Assembly (NCBI GenBank): GCA_001769655.1
Contig: MEPC01000016.1
Coordinates: 62,001-126,000, forward strand
Length of the DNA: 64,000 nt
Direction: 5' to 3'
DNA from: Bacteroidetes bacterium RIFCSPLOWO2_12_FULL_37_12
GTDB lineage: Bacteria; Bacteroidota; Bacteroidia; 2-12-FULL-37-12
The position numbers and the translations under genes were made by a program. The notes under the pieces were generated by a model. It had not been told where the DNA came from. It saw nothing but the letters and a program-made list of their open reading frames with translations, and made no database searches. Position 1 is the first letter of the stretch. Each line of letters begins with the position of its first letter. Shown one piece after another: positions 10,301 through 18,006 of this stretch.

Positions 10301-10414
10301 GTAACCCTCATGATCAGGTCCCCGGTATTTGAGACATTCTGAAAATCTCTTCAGAGATTCTTCTGAAACCAAGAATCCCTCATTAAAACTGATAAGACCG
10401 GCAATACCGCACAT
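7346..10414 (-). CDS. Fusion of asparagine synthetase (AsnB-like) and GT4 glycosyltransferase
   Basis: 1022 residues in one frame. Residues 1-620 are a complete class B asparagine synthetase: Cys2 nucleophile after the initiator Met, RGPDHEG (31-37), NYNGEIFNF (78-86), RDRFGKKPLYY (145-155), the PP-loop SGGVDS (268-273) and SGDGGDELFGG (365-375). Residues about 645-1022 are a complete GT4 transferase: donor-domain GAEK (662-665), GRMHARKNQ (854-862) and the E-x7-E motif (E932, E940). A polar linker (about 623-645) joins them. AsnB-like proteins in polysaccharide clusters amidate uronic acids or similar sugars, so one chain might both amidate and transfer; that role is inference. The toxin-antitoxin remnant lies 30 bp upstream on the same strand. 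Confidence 0.88.
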   Translation of the reverse strand: MCGIAGLISFNEGFLVSEESLKRFSECLKYRGPDHEGYLNKQYNNAFLSFAHRRLKIIDLTDAGNQPMLSQSGRTLINYNGEIFNFIELRDELLKEGYSFKSNCDTEVIINAYEAWGLEKTLDIMDGMFAFVLYDISENKLILARDRFGKKPLYYYRKGNQLAFSSDIRSFHVYPGNLSLNYYSLGYYFQELTTPRSHSVFKNIEKVEAACYYIFSNNGFEKKCYWQLNFTHNTKHNLKEIINHSDYLLNNAVKKRLIADVTLGIFLSGGVDSGLVTAMASLNSPKPIKTFSVGFTYKPYSELEYASIIAKKYNTEHHEIIITPSDINIIDRLIEEFGEPFADSSMIPTYYVSHFASKTVKTVLSGDGGDELFGGYSTYKVIFYLEKLLKLSFSSPFFRLLSKVIISRRFKLLTKLLSNPLYAKVNVLFRQMGFDDEEMKNLFSQNSEMLGALEFEHLLVFTESWGLCKDDFSRIQYSIIKNRLINDYLVKVDRASMYNSLEVRLPFLDKDLMSYVATLKKNQILHNGNLKYISKKIAEKYLPLGTIYRDKWGFSIPIEKWFREELRNHAKEVILDSRNFFPGLNLTFVEKIMNEHQNGVDHSNKLWALYVLHKWMDLNKPLLQTQNNTITVNKNLKNQTEIVSSDNVIRVAQIVPTLEMAGAEKVALTLALELNKRPGFKCCIVIFKPINEFQSLSKDLDVFVCPSELNHFILKRSKVNLFHFINFVKDWQPDIIHSHLVEAEIITRFFVFPRIKYVSHFHNNHFLFDNLNYKGILNKTCIANSIVKSRIQKNYINCSNTFISISDENHFFIKENLNPPIGKLIKLYNAVDLKRFHIKQFTELHKPFRLVNIGRMHARKNQIFLISMAKELLKRNIDFHLTIIGQGELFEEIEKEIVLNNLEKKITLFGLTENPENILRENDLYVHPAILETHPLVILEAMACGLPCIGFNVMGVKEVIKHGKNGFLSKTNDLLNFCDYLETLLKNRSLFEEMYNYLKIFREQFSQDKWVDRITEIYTQNT

Positions 10415-10444
10415 TTTTTGAGTATCTATAATATAATTGATAAC

Positions 10445-11137
10445 TTATTTTATCACCCCAGCTTTCAGAATATGCTCCATCCCAACCCCCAAAGAATTAT
10501 CCCTCGCAAACAAAAAATCATCCGCAATAATCTCTAATTTTTCTTTCATTTCATTCAAATTGACCGGATTTTTTAGCCAGGATTTTCCTTCAAACCATTC
10601 TACCGGAAAAGTAGTGAATCGCATGGCAATATCCTGTTCATTCATAATTTGTTTCTCAAACGCCTGTTTATATATTTCTTTCCAATTAAAACTGTATTTT
10701 TCTGAGATGCTTATAATATCAAAAATATCTTTTGCCTCATCACGGCTTAGCATGGCAGTTAATTTATTGGACAGAATATTTCCGATATTATCAACTAAAA
10801 CATTTGAGGATGACCTATAAGGGTTACTACATCCTGTAACTCGTAGATTTTTTTGTAATCGGGTACGTACAAACTCATAATCGGTTTTTAGTGATTTAAA
10901 ACGTAATTTTTGAATGATTTCCTCAGTCAAAAGTTCATTAATTCCTTGAAGAGGTAAGATACTCATAATTGTAAACCATGGGTAACTCTCCAGCAACTTC
11001 CTGAACAATGTAGCTTCATTATAATGCCCCACCGTTCCTCTTGTTCCCTCCAGCACTTCCAGACATTCCTCAGTTGGAAAGTGGTAATCCCACATGATGC
11101 CTTTCATTAATTCTAATTTTTTTTCGCGGGGAAACAT
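10445..11137 (-). pseudogene. Chimeric remnant of an antitoxin-like gene and an AbiEii-type nucleotidyltransferase toxin
   Basis: 230-residue open frame. Residues 1-95 (WDYHF, LFRKLLESYPWFTI, KLRFKSL, YEFVRTRLQ) resemble a small conserved protein usually encoded upstream of AbiEii-type nucleotidyltransferases. Residues from about 110 (NILSNKLTAMLSRDEAKDIFDI) resemble the C-terminal half of DUF1814/AbiEii toxins. The N-terminal nucleotidyltransferase core (GGTSL and DLDLF type motifs) is missing. The simplest reading is an internal deletion that joined the two genes in frame around 10,800-10,860. Any remaining activity is doubtful, and the family match is from memory of motifs. Confidence 0.55.
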
Positions 11138-11277
11138 GACATTATTTCATTTCGGGCAAAGGTAATAAAAACACTATAGAAAGTCAATATGTCATCGCAC
11201 AATTCAAGAATTCCAAAAAAGACCAAACCTGTCTCATTCACTTGTTGTCTCATTCAGGTTTTGCCTTAAATTATATG

Positions 11278-11285
11278 TAAATTTG
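11278..11285 (+). promoter_or_regulatory. Bacteroidota -7 box (TAAATTTG) for the epimerase gene
   Basis: TAAATTTG followed by CAC matches TAnnTTTG, 23 bp before the start codon at 11309. A TTTG at 11260-11263 is only 14 bp upstream, too close for the usual -33 element. Confidence 0.45.
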
Positions 11286-11308
11286 CACATTCAATAAATG
11301 CAATACGA

Positions 11309-12334
11309 ATGGAAACCATCCTAATCACCGGCGCAGGCGGCTACATCGGTACCTACATGGTTGAACATTTTCTTTCAATCGGATACAAGGTCATTGCGCT
11401 TGACCGCTTCTTCTTTGGCAATACCCTGGATAACCTGAGTTTCAATAAAAAGTTGAAAATAGTTAAAAATGACATACGTTTATTGAATATAAATCATTTT
11501 AAAGGGGTTGACTCTGTAATTGACCTCGCCGCCATTTCAAATGATCCGGCTTCTGAGTTGTTCCCTTCCATCACACGTGATATAAATTATAAAGGGGCGG
11601 TTCATGTTGCCAAAATGGCTAAAAAAGCAGGAGTAAAAATATATGTTTTTTCTTCCTCCTGCAGTATGTATGGTGCAGGAAATGGTATTGTGAACGAAAA
11701 GTCACATTTAGCTCCCATTTCTACGTATGCAAAATGTAAAATAGCGGCTGAAAACGAAATCATCAAACTCTCAACTAAAAACTTTTGTGTCACTTCTATG
11801 AGGAATGCCACGGTTTATGGCGTTTCAAACCGCCGTATGCGGTTTGATCTGCTTATAAATGTCATGACATTGCATGCCTGGAAAAACAGAAAAATATTTG
11901 TGTTAGGTCAGGGTAAGCAGTGGAGACCGCTAATACATATTTATGATCTTGTAAACGCCTTCAGATTAATACTGGAAGAAAAGGAAGAAAGTAAAATAAA
12001 TGGTGAGATTTTTAACGTTGGGTCAAATGAACAAAATTTTCAGGTTGTCAATATTGCCAATTATTTTAGAAATTTTTTTCAGGATTTGGCTATTGAAGTA
12101 ACTCCGAGCGACCCTGATACCAGAAGTTATAGAGTCAATTTTGATAAAATAACAAAAACCCTTGGATTTACGGTATCAAAAACTATAGATGATGGGATTC
12201 TGGAAATTAAATCAGCTCTTGATAAAGGAATTATAACAGATTCCATTCAAACCCGTACTCTTGATTATTATAAATATTTAATTTCAGCAGATAAAATATT
12301 GTCGTCTGTAAAAATCAGTGGAAGATTGTTTTAA
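11309..12334 (+). CDS. NAD-dependent epimerase/dehydratase (extended SDR)
   Basis: 341 residues. The NAD-binding GAGGYIG motif is at 8-14, the active-site Ser region FSSSCSMYG at 114-122 and the catalytic YAKCK at 140-144. This is the pattern of NDP-sugar epimerases and dehydratases, which act on a nucleotide-sugar in the cytoplasm; the exact reaction cannot be told. The gene is on the plus strand, divergent from the AsnB-GT4 unit, and 298 bp upstream of an aminotransferase gene. Both may act on one amino-sugar precursor, but the palindrome cluster between them makes separate transcription possible. Confidence 0.85.
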   Translation: METILITGAGGYIGTYMVEHFLSIGYKVIALDRFFFGNTLDNLSFNKKLKIVKNDIRLLNINHFKGVDSVIDLAAISNDPASELFPSITRDINYKGAVHVAKMAKKAGVKIYVFSSSCSMYGAGNGIVNEKSHLAPISTYAKCKIAAENEIIKLSTKNFCVTSMRNATVYGVSNRRMRFDLLINVMTLHAWKNRKIFVLGQGKQWRPLIHIYDLVNAFRLILEEKEESKINGEIFNVGSNEQNFQVVNIANYFRNFFQDLAIEVTPSDPDTRSYRVNFDKITKTLGFTVSKTIDDGILEIKSALDKGIITDSIQTRTLDYYKYLISADKILSSVKISGRLF

Positions 12335-12371
12335 GAGGGCTTGTTTCATAAAAATAATAAAAACAAAACGA

Positions 12372-12576
12372 GTTCCGTAGGAATGACACATATTGTAACA
12401 ACGGACTTCAGTCCGTTGTTGTAACGTCTGACTTCAGACCCTTGAGTTCCGTAGGAACGATACATTTTTGAGGATTTGAATTGAACCGTGCCAACGGCAC
12501 TTTTGGACTGTAGCTCGGACGTACTTATGGATTGACTAAAGTCCATCCTTACAAAATGAAGGCGTGCCTACGGCAC
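12372..12576. repeat. Cluster of at least six mini-palindromes
   Basis: The 298-bp gap contains GTTCC-GTA-GGAAT (12372-12384), an 11-bp perfect inverted repeat with a 2-bp centre (12397-12407 and 12410-12420), GTCTGACTTCAGAC (12426-12439), GTTCCGTAGGAAC (12446-12458), GTGCCAACGGCAC (12488-12500), a GGACT/AGTCC-type palindrome near 12528-12546 and GTGCCTACGGCAC (12564-12576). Each could fold into a small hairpin. The first two recur in the same order at 24382-24428. No gene is seen in this gap. Confidence 0.75.
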
Positions 12577-12632
12577 TTTTTATCAATTTAAAAATTCTTT
12601 TCACACGATTAGCGGTAGAACCATAATTTGAA

Positions 12633-13763
12633 ATGCAAAAAATTGAATTTTTCAAACATAATCTATCCCAGGAAGACAAAGAAGAATGTCTGAAGGTTCT
12701 GGATTCTGTTTTTCTTACTACCGGCGCCTCTGTGAAGGATTTTGAAAACAAATTAGCAAAATATATGGAAATGCCTTTCGCTGTTGGAGTAACTTCCTGT
12801 ACAGCCGCTTTGTTCCTTGCCTTAAAGTATTTAGAAGTAGGGGAGGGAGACGAGGTTATAACATCCCCGATGTCGTTTATAGCATCTGCAAATTCAATTG
12901 AATTCTGCAATGCAAAACCAGTTTTTGCAGACGTAAATCCCCAAACCGGCATTATTGATGCCGAAGCTGTTGAAAAGGCAATCACCAAAAAAACCAAAGC
13001 AATCATGCCCGTTCATCTTTATGGGCAAATGTGCGATATGAAGCAATTACGATCAATCGCTGATAAAAATAATCTTAATATTATTGAAGATGCCTGTCAT
13101 AATCTGGAAGGAAGACGTGACGGATACAAATCGGGTCAATTAGGTGATTTGGCTTGTTATAGTTTTTATGCAACCAAAAATTTAACATCCGGAGAGGGTG
13201 GTGCAATCACTTGCCACAATAAAGAAACAGCGGACTGGCTTGCAAAAGCACGACTTCATGGGATGAGCAAAAGCGCCGCTGACCGTTATACTTCCAACTA
13301 TCAACATTACGATATGGAATTTTTAGGATATAAATTTAACATGAGTAATATTGAAGCCGCGCTTCTGGTTCATCAATTAGACAGGATAGAATTCTATTTA
13401 CAGAAAAAAGAAAGGATTGCAAAAATGTATGATGAGGGGTTCCTCAACAATCCTTTTATCAGTAAGCCGGATGTATTAGATAATACAAAACATGCCCGGT
13501 TGTTATATACTATCTGGGTTAATCCTTCAAAACGCGATGAATACCTTCATAAAATACAGGAAAAGGGAATTGGCGTAGCAGTGAATTTCCGTGCAATTCA
13601 TCTGATGAGTTACTACAAAAATAAATATGGCTTCAAAAGCAGCGACTTTCCAAATAGCGAAAAAATAGGTGATTCCACGATAACACTGCCATTTTATGCG
13701 GCACTTGGTGATTCGGAGGTAGAATATGTGATTGAGGAAGTGAATGAAATTGTGAAATCCTAG
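12633..13763 (+). CDS. DegT/DnrJ/EryC1/StrS family PLP aminotransferase
   Basis: 376 residues, full length for the family. It shows the PLP-phosphate region TSCTAAL (54-60), the cofactor-stacking IEDACHNLEG (151-160) and the Schiff-base lysine K182 in YATKNLTSGEGG. These enzymes transaminate keto-sugars on nucleotide carriers to make amino sugars for polysaccharides. With the upstream epimerase it could form a keto-sugar/amino-sugar pair, which is inference. The start follows the palindrome cluster; a near-match to a -7 box (ATAATTTG) directly precedes it but has wrong spacing. The next gene, a GT4, is 168 bp downstream. Confidence 0.92.
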   Translation: MQKIEFFKHNLSQEDKEECLKVLDSVFLTTGASVKDFENKLAKYMEMPFAVGVTSCTAALFLALKYLEVGEGDEVITSPMSFIASANSIEFCNAKPVFADVNPQTGIIDAEAVEKAITKKTKAIMPVHLYGQMCDMKQLRSIADKNNLNIIEDACHNLEGRRDGYKSGQLGDLACYSFYATKNLTSGEGGAITCHNKETADWLAKARLHGMSKSAADRYTSNYQHYDMEFLGYKFNMSNIEAALLVHQLDRIEFYLQKKERIAKMYDEGFLNNPFISKPDVLDNTKHARLLYTIWVNPSKRDEYLHKIQEKGIGVAVNFRAIHLMSYYKNKYGFKSSDFPNSEKIGDSTITLPFYAALGDSEVEYVIEEVNEIVKS

Positions 13764-13888
13764 ATATAAAATCATCAATCTTAAATTTTCTTATGATAAT
13801 ATGTTTTTGAGGGTTCATTTGTGCCTTAACTATTTTGCAAGCAAATAATGAAAAAAACACATTTCGGAAAGTATTGAAATATTATTAT

Positions 13889-13896
13889 TACTTTTG
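13889..13896 (+). promoter_or_regulatory. Bacteroidota -7 box (TACTTTTG) for the GT4 gene
   Basis: TACTTTTGCA matches TAnnTTTG, 35 bp upstream of the start codon at 13932 and probably the start of a four-gene transcript (GT4, 2-epimerase, PIG-L, LpxD-like). Confidence 0.45.
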
Positions 13897-13931
13897 CATT
13901 AACTGTAATCGAAATTAATTATTGTTTCTCA

Positions 13932-15143
13932 ATGAAAATTGCTTATTTGTGCTGTGAAAAACTTGATCTCCCCAATGCAATTCCTATTCATGTTTCAGAA
14001 ATTTGCGAAGGTTTAACAAAAAAAGGGCATCTGGTTCACTTATATTCTCCTTATCGAAATACATTTACTTTCTTTGTTAACTATTCGGTATTTACAGGGT
14101 TGCTTTCTACTCATTCTCTGTTTTGCCTGATAGAAAATATTTGGTTTTATAAAATACTGAGAAAAAAAATAAAAGCTTACGACCTTATTTACTGCAGGTT
14201 TTACAGACGGTTTTGGGCTCCACTATTACTTTCAAAGGTATCAAAAATTCCTTTAGTCAATGAAGTTAATGAAATCTATCGTTTTGAAAGAGAACTTGAG
14301 AAAAATGTCTTGACTAATTATTCTTGGTACAAACGGTTACTTAATTTTATTATAATGGATAGGATTTCAAATCTGATAGAGAGATTTATTCATAATGCTG
14401 AAAATTTATCCATATCGGTTACTCCCGAAATTAGTAATGATCTTATTAATCACTTTAAGTTAAAACCAAAAATAGTTAAAACCATTTCCAATGGAGTAAA
14501 CGAGCATCTTTTCTTTCCAATGGATAAGAATCTGTGTCGTAAAGAACTTGGACTTGAAAGTGATATTTTTTACTTGGGTTTTATCGGACATATTGAATAT
14601 TATCAAGGAATAGATAAATTAATAAAATCCACGAAAATTTTTTTTCAAAACACACAAAAAACTAAGTTAATCATCATTGGAAGTGGTCCATACACAAATG
14701 ATGTAAAAAAACTCATTTCTGAATTGGGTTTGAATGACAGAATATTAATGGTTCCTGCTGTAAAAGCGGAAGAATCTCCTAAATGGATCAATTGCTTTGA
14801 TTTAGGAATTTTACTTAAAATACCTATTGATTCGGGAATTTCCCCATTAAAACTTTATGCCATGCTCGCTTGCAATATCCCTGTTCTTGCATCAGATATT
14901 CCGTCTTTCAGAATTCTTTCCGAAAATGGAGTGGGATATTTAGTTACTTACCCTGAGAATGAAGGGGGGTGCCAGAAAGTTGCTGAAAAAATGTTAGAAA
15001 TATATAAAATGGAAACTTTAAACCCTGATAAATCTCAAAAGAGACGTGATTACGTTATAAAAAATTTCACATGGTCAGATACAGTCCAAAAAACCGAAAA
15101 ATATATGAAGCAGATAATTTCTGAATCAACTCATATTACTTAA
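13932..15143 (+). CDS. Glycosyltransferase family 4 protein
   Basis: 403 residues with the two-domain GT-B layout. The acceptor domain starts MKIAYLCCEKLDLPNAIPIHV; the donor domain has ISNGVNEHLFF, GFIGHIEYYQGIDKL and SPLKLYAMLACNIPVLASD. In most GT4 proteins of this subtype the last motif reads KLYEY, so the usual second Glu of E-x7-E appears replaced by Ala here; activity may be altered or the acidic role displaced. It leads a tightly packed unit: the 2-epimerase gene begins 8 bp after its stop. Likely cytoplasmic, acting on a lipid-linked oligosaccharide. Confidence 0.85.
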   Translation: MKIAYLCCEKLDLPNAIPIHVSEICEGLTKKGHLVHLYSPYRNTFTFFVNYSVFTGLLSTHSLFCLIENIWFYKILRKKIKAYDLIYCRFYRRFWAPLLLSKVSKIPLVNEVNEIYRFERELEKNVLTNYSWYKRLLNFIIMDRISNLIERFIHNAENLSISVTPEISNDLINHFKLKPKIVKTISNGVNEHLFFPMDKNLCRKELGLESDIFYLGFIGHIEYYQGIDKLIKSTKIFFQNTQKTKLIIIGSGPYTNDVKKLISELGLNDRILMVPAVKAEESPKWINCFDLGILLKIPIDSGISPLKLYAMLACNIPVLASDIPSFRILSENGVGYLVTYPENEGGCQKVAEKMLEIYKMETLNPDKSQKRRDYVIKNFTWSDTVQKTEKYMKQIISESTHIT

Positions 15144-15150
15144 TCAACAT

Positions 15151-16305
15151 ATGATAAAAATGATCAACATAGTTGGCGCAAGACCACAAATAATTAAAGC
15201 CGCGGCAATCAGTCGTGCAATAAAAAATTTTTTTTCAGACCGTATTACGGAAGTAATTGTACATACGGGGCAACATTATGATTCAAATATGACGACTGTT
15301 TTTTTTAACGAACTCCTTATCCCAAAAGAAAAAATCAATCTAAAAGTGGGTTCTGGTAGTCATGCTGTTCAAACGGCATCTATGATGATAAAAATTGCGG
15401 ATGTTTTGATGAATGAAAAACCCACATGTGTCTTAGTGTATGGTGATACAAATTCAACTCTTGCCGCGGCTTTGGTTGCCTCAAAAATTCCAGTTCCGAT
15501 TATTCATGTTGAAGCTGGTCTGCGAAACTTTAAAAAGAAATATCCGGAGGAAATTAATCGTATTGTTTGCGATCATTTGTCAACCTTACTTTTTGTTCCC
15601 ACCATCCATGGGTGTAGGAATTTAACAAATGAAGGTTTTAAAATTTCAGATTGGGGAAGACAAAGCAATTTTGATCAGCCGAGTATATTTTTTTGCGGAG
15701 ATATTATGTATGACAACAGTATTTTTTTTCTTGAACAGGCAAAAAAAAAATCAATTATTTTAGAGCGGTTGGGTATAAAAAATCAAAAATTCATTCTTGC
15801 AACAATCCATAGACCGCACAATACAGATTATGTAAAAAACCTATCAGCCATTTTTTCAGCATTTGATTTTATTTCAAAAAAGGATGATATAAAATTAATT
15901 ATACCTTTACACCCCAGAACCCTTCATGTTCTTCATAATTCCGGTAATGATATTGTGCAAAATATTATAGAAAGGAACAAGTATCTAAAAATAACTGACT
16001 CCGTCTCTTATCTTGATATGATTCGTTTGGAAGAAAGCGCTGAGCTCATTTTTACTGACTCGGGAGGTGTTCAGAAAGAAGCTTACTTTTATAATAAACC
16101 GGTAGTTCTTTTAATGGAAGAAACACCATGGGTAGAACTAGTAGAGACCGGTTGTGCAATGATTGGTGGTTCTGATTCAGAAAAAATAATTAATGCTTAT
16201 TATACCCAAAAAAACAAGAGAAATATAGTATTTGAAAAAATATATGGAGATGGACACGCGGCTGAGTTTATTTGTAAAAAAATTATTGAAACCTTTGATG
16301 TTTAA
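15151..16305 (+). CDS. wecB: UDP-N-acetylglucosamine 2-epimerase (non-hydrolysing)
   Basis: 384 residues, usual length. Motifs are GARPQIIKAAAI near the N-terminus, VIVHTGQHYD, VYGDTNSTLAAALVA, HVEAGLRN, PEEINR, ATIHRPHNTD and TDSGGVQKEA. The family interconverts UDP-GlcNAc and UDP-ManNAc in the cytoplasm. GARPQ in place of the more common GTRPE is a small change at the UDP site. The gene has close neighbours on both sides: GT4 ends 8 bp before and PIG-L starts 6 bp after, so it is almost certainly co-transcribed. Its product could feed the deacetylase and N-acyltransferase that follow. Confidence 0.92.
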   Translation: MIKMINIVGARPQIIKAAAISRAIKNFFSDRITEVIVHTGQHYDSNMTTVFFNELLIPKEKINLKVGSGSHAVQTASMMIKIADVLMNEKPTCVLVYGDTNSTLAAALVASKIPVPIIHVEAGLRNFKKKYPEEINRIVCDHLSTLLFVPTIHGCRNLTNEGFKISDWGRQSNFDQPSIFFCGDIMYDNSIFFLEQAKKKSIILERLGIKNQKFILATIHRPHNTDYVKNLSAIFSAFDFISKKDDIKLIIPLHPRTLHVLHNSGNDIVQNIIERNKYLKITDSVSYLDMIRLEESAELIFTDSGGVQKEAYFYNKPVVLLMEETPWVELVETGCAMIGGSDSEKIINAYYTQKNKRNIVFEKIYGDGHAAEFICKKIIETFDV

Positions 16306-16311
16306 AATAAT

Positions 16312-16974
16312 TTGAATATGCTAAATACTCTAAATTCAAAAAAAAATAAAATTAATGCGCTTATACTCGCCCCACATACTGATGATGGTGAGCTAGGCTG
16401 TGGAGGAACAATTGCAAAATTAGTTTCCGAAGGGCATAGTGTTTATTATGTTGCTTTTTCGGCATGTTATCAATCTGTTTTAAAAGAATTTAAAGAGGAT
16501 ATTTTAATTACAGAAGTCAAATCAGCAACATCTATATTGGGGATTCGCCCTGAAAATTTAATATTGTTTGATTTTGAAGTTCGTACTTTCAGTTTTAGAA
16601 GACAGGAAATATTGGATCAACTTATTAAAATTCGTGAGGAAATACATCCGGATTTAGTACTCATGCCATCCACTAACGATATGCATCAGGATCACATTAC
16701 TATTGCGCAGGAAGGATTAAGGGCTTTTAAATTTAATAGTATTATGTCATACGAAATGCCCTGGAATAATCTGAGTTTTAACACATCCTCTTTTGTTTAT
16801 CTCAAAGAAGAACATATGAAGAAGAAGGTAAAGGCACTTTCTGAATATAAGTCACAAGCGCACAAAAGCTACGCAAATGAGGAATTTATACGTTCTCTTG
16901 CCAGAACAAGGGGAGTTCAAATTGGAACTAAATACGCCGAAACATTTGATATTTTAAGATGGATTATTAATTAA
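16312..16974 (+). CDS. PIG-L family N-deacetylase
   Basis: 220 residues. The zinc-binding start is APHTDDGELGCGGT, a variant of the usual HPDDE motif with Thr for Pro and Gly for Glu; the His and two Asp are kept. The downstream STNDMHQDH motif supplies the second His. PIG-L/LmbE proteins remove acetyl groups from GlcNAc-type sugars. The loss of the Glu next to the DD pair is notable, since the general base is usually the first Asp of that motif. An alternative start two codons later is possible. It lies between WecB and an LpxD-like N-acyltransferase, which suggests removal of one N-acyl group and addition of another. Confidence 0.85.
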   Translation: MNMLNTLNSKKNKINALILAPHTDDGELGCGGTIAKLVSEGHSVYYVAFSACYQSVLKEFKEDILITEVKSATSILGIRPENLILFDFEVRTFSFRRQEILDQLIKIREEIHPDLVLMPSTNDMHQDHITIAQEGLRAFKFNSIMSYEMPWNNLSFNTSSFVYLKEEHMKKKVKALSEYKSQAHKSYANEEFIRSLARTRGVQIGTKYAETFDILRWIIN

Positions 16975-16976
16975 TA

Positions 16977-17915
16977 ATGAAAAGCATAAAAGACATAATT
17001 TCTAATTTTTCATACAAAGAGTTTATTGGAGATGAAAACACAATGATAAGGGATCTTATCCCTCTCAATATTGCAAATAATAGAAATGACGTCCTTTTTT
17101 GGTGCAACGATTTGAATCTTCAAAAATTAAGTGCAATCAGTAATGGTTGCATTATTTGTTCAGAAAAAATATATGAAATTGGATTCAACCCTGGATGCCA
17201 ATATATAATTGTTGAGCATCCAAAATTATTTTATTTACGCATTATGAAAATGTGGAAGGTTGAAAATGAAAAATATGGAATTCATCCCACAGCAATTATC
17301 CATCCTGAGGCAATATTTTCAGAGGAAGTATATATTGGACCTTATTGTATTATTGGAAAATGCAAGATTGCAAATCAGGTACATATTCAAGCCCACACGG
17401 TAATACATGACAATGTAACTATTGGAAACAGAGTTAGAATTCATGATCATGCCAATATAGGCAGTGCCGGTTTTGGGTTTGTTAGAAATGAAAACGGGAA
17501 ATTAGAAAAGATGCCCGACCTTGGTAGTGTTTTAATTGGGGATGATGTAGAACTGTTCCCATACGTGAATATTGACTTAGGAACGCTGAGTGTAACAAAA
17601 GTAGGTAGGGGAACAAAAATTGACAGGTATGTTCACATTGCGCACAACTGTCAAATTGGTGAGGATTGTGTCATTACAGCCCAAGTAGTTTTTTGCGGTG
17701 GAAGCTCTATTGGAAATTCTTCATGGGTTGGGATAGGATCCATTATTAAAGAAAAAGTTGTATTGGGTCAAAATGTAATTATTGGTTTGGGGGCTGTAGT
17801 TACAAAAAATATTCCGGATAACGCTACATGGATTGGCTCACCTGCTAGACCTTTAACAGAGTTCAAATTAATTTCCGATTATTTAAAAAAACAATTAATA
17901 ACTCAAAGCAAGTGA
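16977..17915 (+). CDS. LpxD-like N-acyltransferase (left-handed beta-helix)
   Basis: 312 residues. Residues 1-100 resemble the LpxD N-terminal domain, and from about 103 hexapeptide repeats (IHPEAI, YIGPYC, TIGNRV, GRGTKI) form a left-handed beta-helix. HIAHNCQIGEDC carries the His that is catalytic in LpxD. Lipid A biosynthesis LpxD normally sits near lpxC or lpxA; here it follows a PIG-L gene with 2 bp between stop and start. A role in N-acylating a UDP-amino sugar for the surface polysaccharide is therefore more likely than lipid A synthesis, though that is inferred from context. Confidence 0.8.
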   Translation: MKSIKDIISNFSYKEFIGDENTMIRDLIPLNIANNRNDVLFWCNDLNLQKLSAISNGCIICSEKIYEIGFNPGCQYIIVEHPKLFYLRIMKMWKVENEKYGIHPTAIIHPEAIFSEEVYIGPYCIIGKCKIANQVHIQAHTVIHDNVTIGNRVRIHDHANIGSAGFGFVRNENGKLEKMPDLGSVLIGDDVELFPYVNIDLGTLSVTKVGRGTKIDRYVHIAHNCQIGEDCVITAQVVFCGGSSIGNSSWVGIGSIIKEKVVLGQNVIIGLGAVVTKNIPDNATWIGSPARPLTEFKLISDYLKKQLITQSK

Positions 17916-18006
17916 GCAATTCCATGTTAAAAAACAGGTTATTTTGATGAAGTTCATTAATTTCCTTTTTTTTACATAATTATTAAAAAAAAGAAAAAAA
18001 ACAAAC

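Noticed and set aside
10437-10820. 127-residue plus-strand frame opposite the toxin-antitoxin remnant
   Set aside because: It is antisense to a frame with recognisable motifs and shows no domain of its own.
12346-12546. 66-residue minus-strand frame in the palindrome cluster
   Set aside because: It is made of the palindromes and lacks any conserved feature.
12372-12576. Possible CRISPR array
   Set aside because: The repeated units are short palindromes of different sequence with irregular spacing, without constant repeats and unique spacers, and no cas genes are present.
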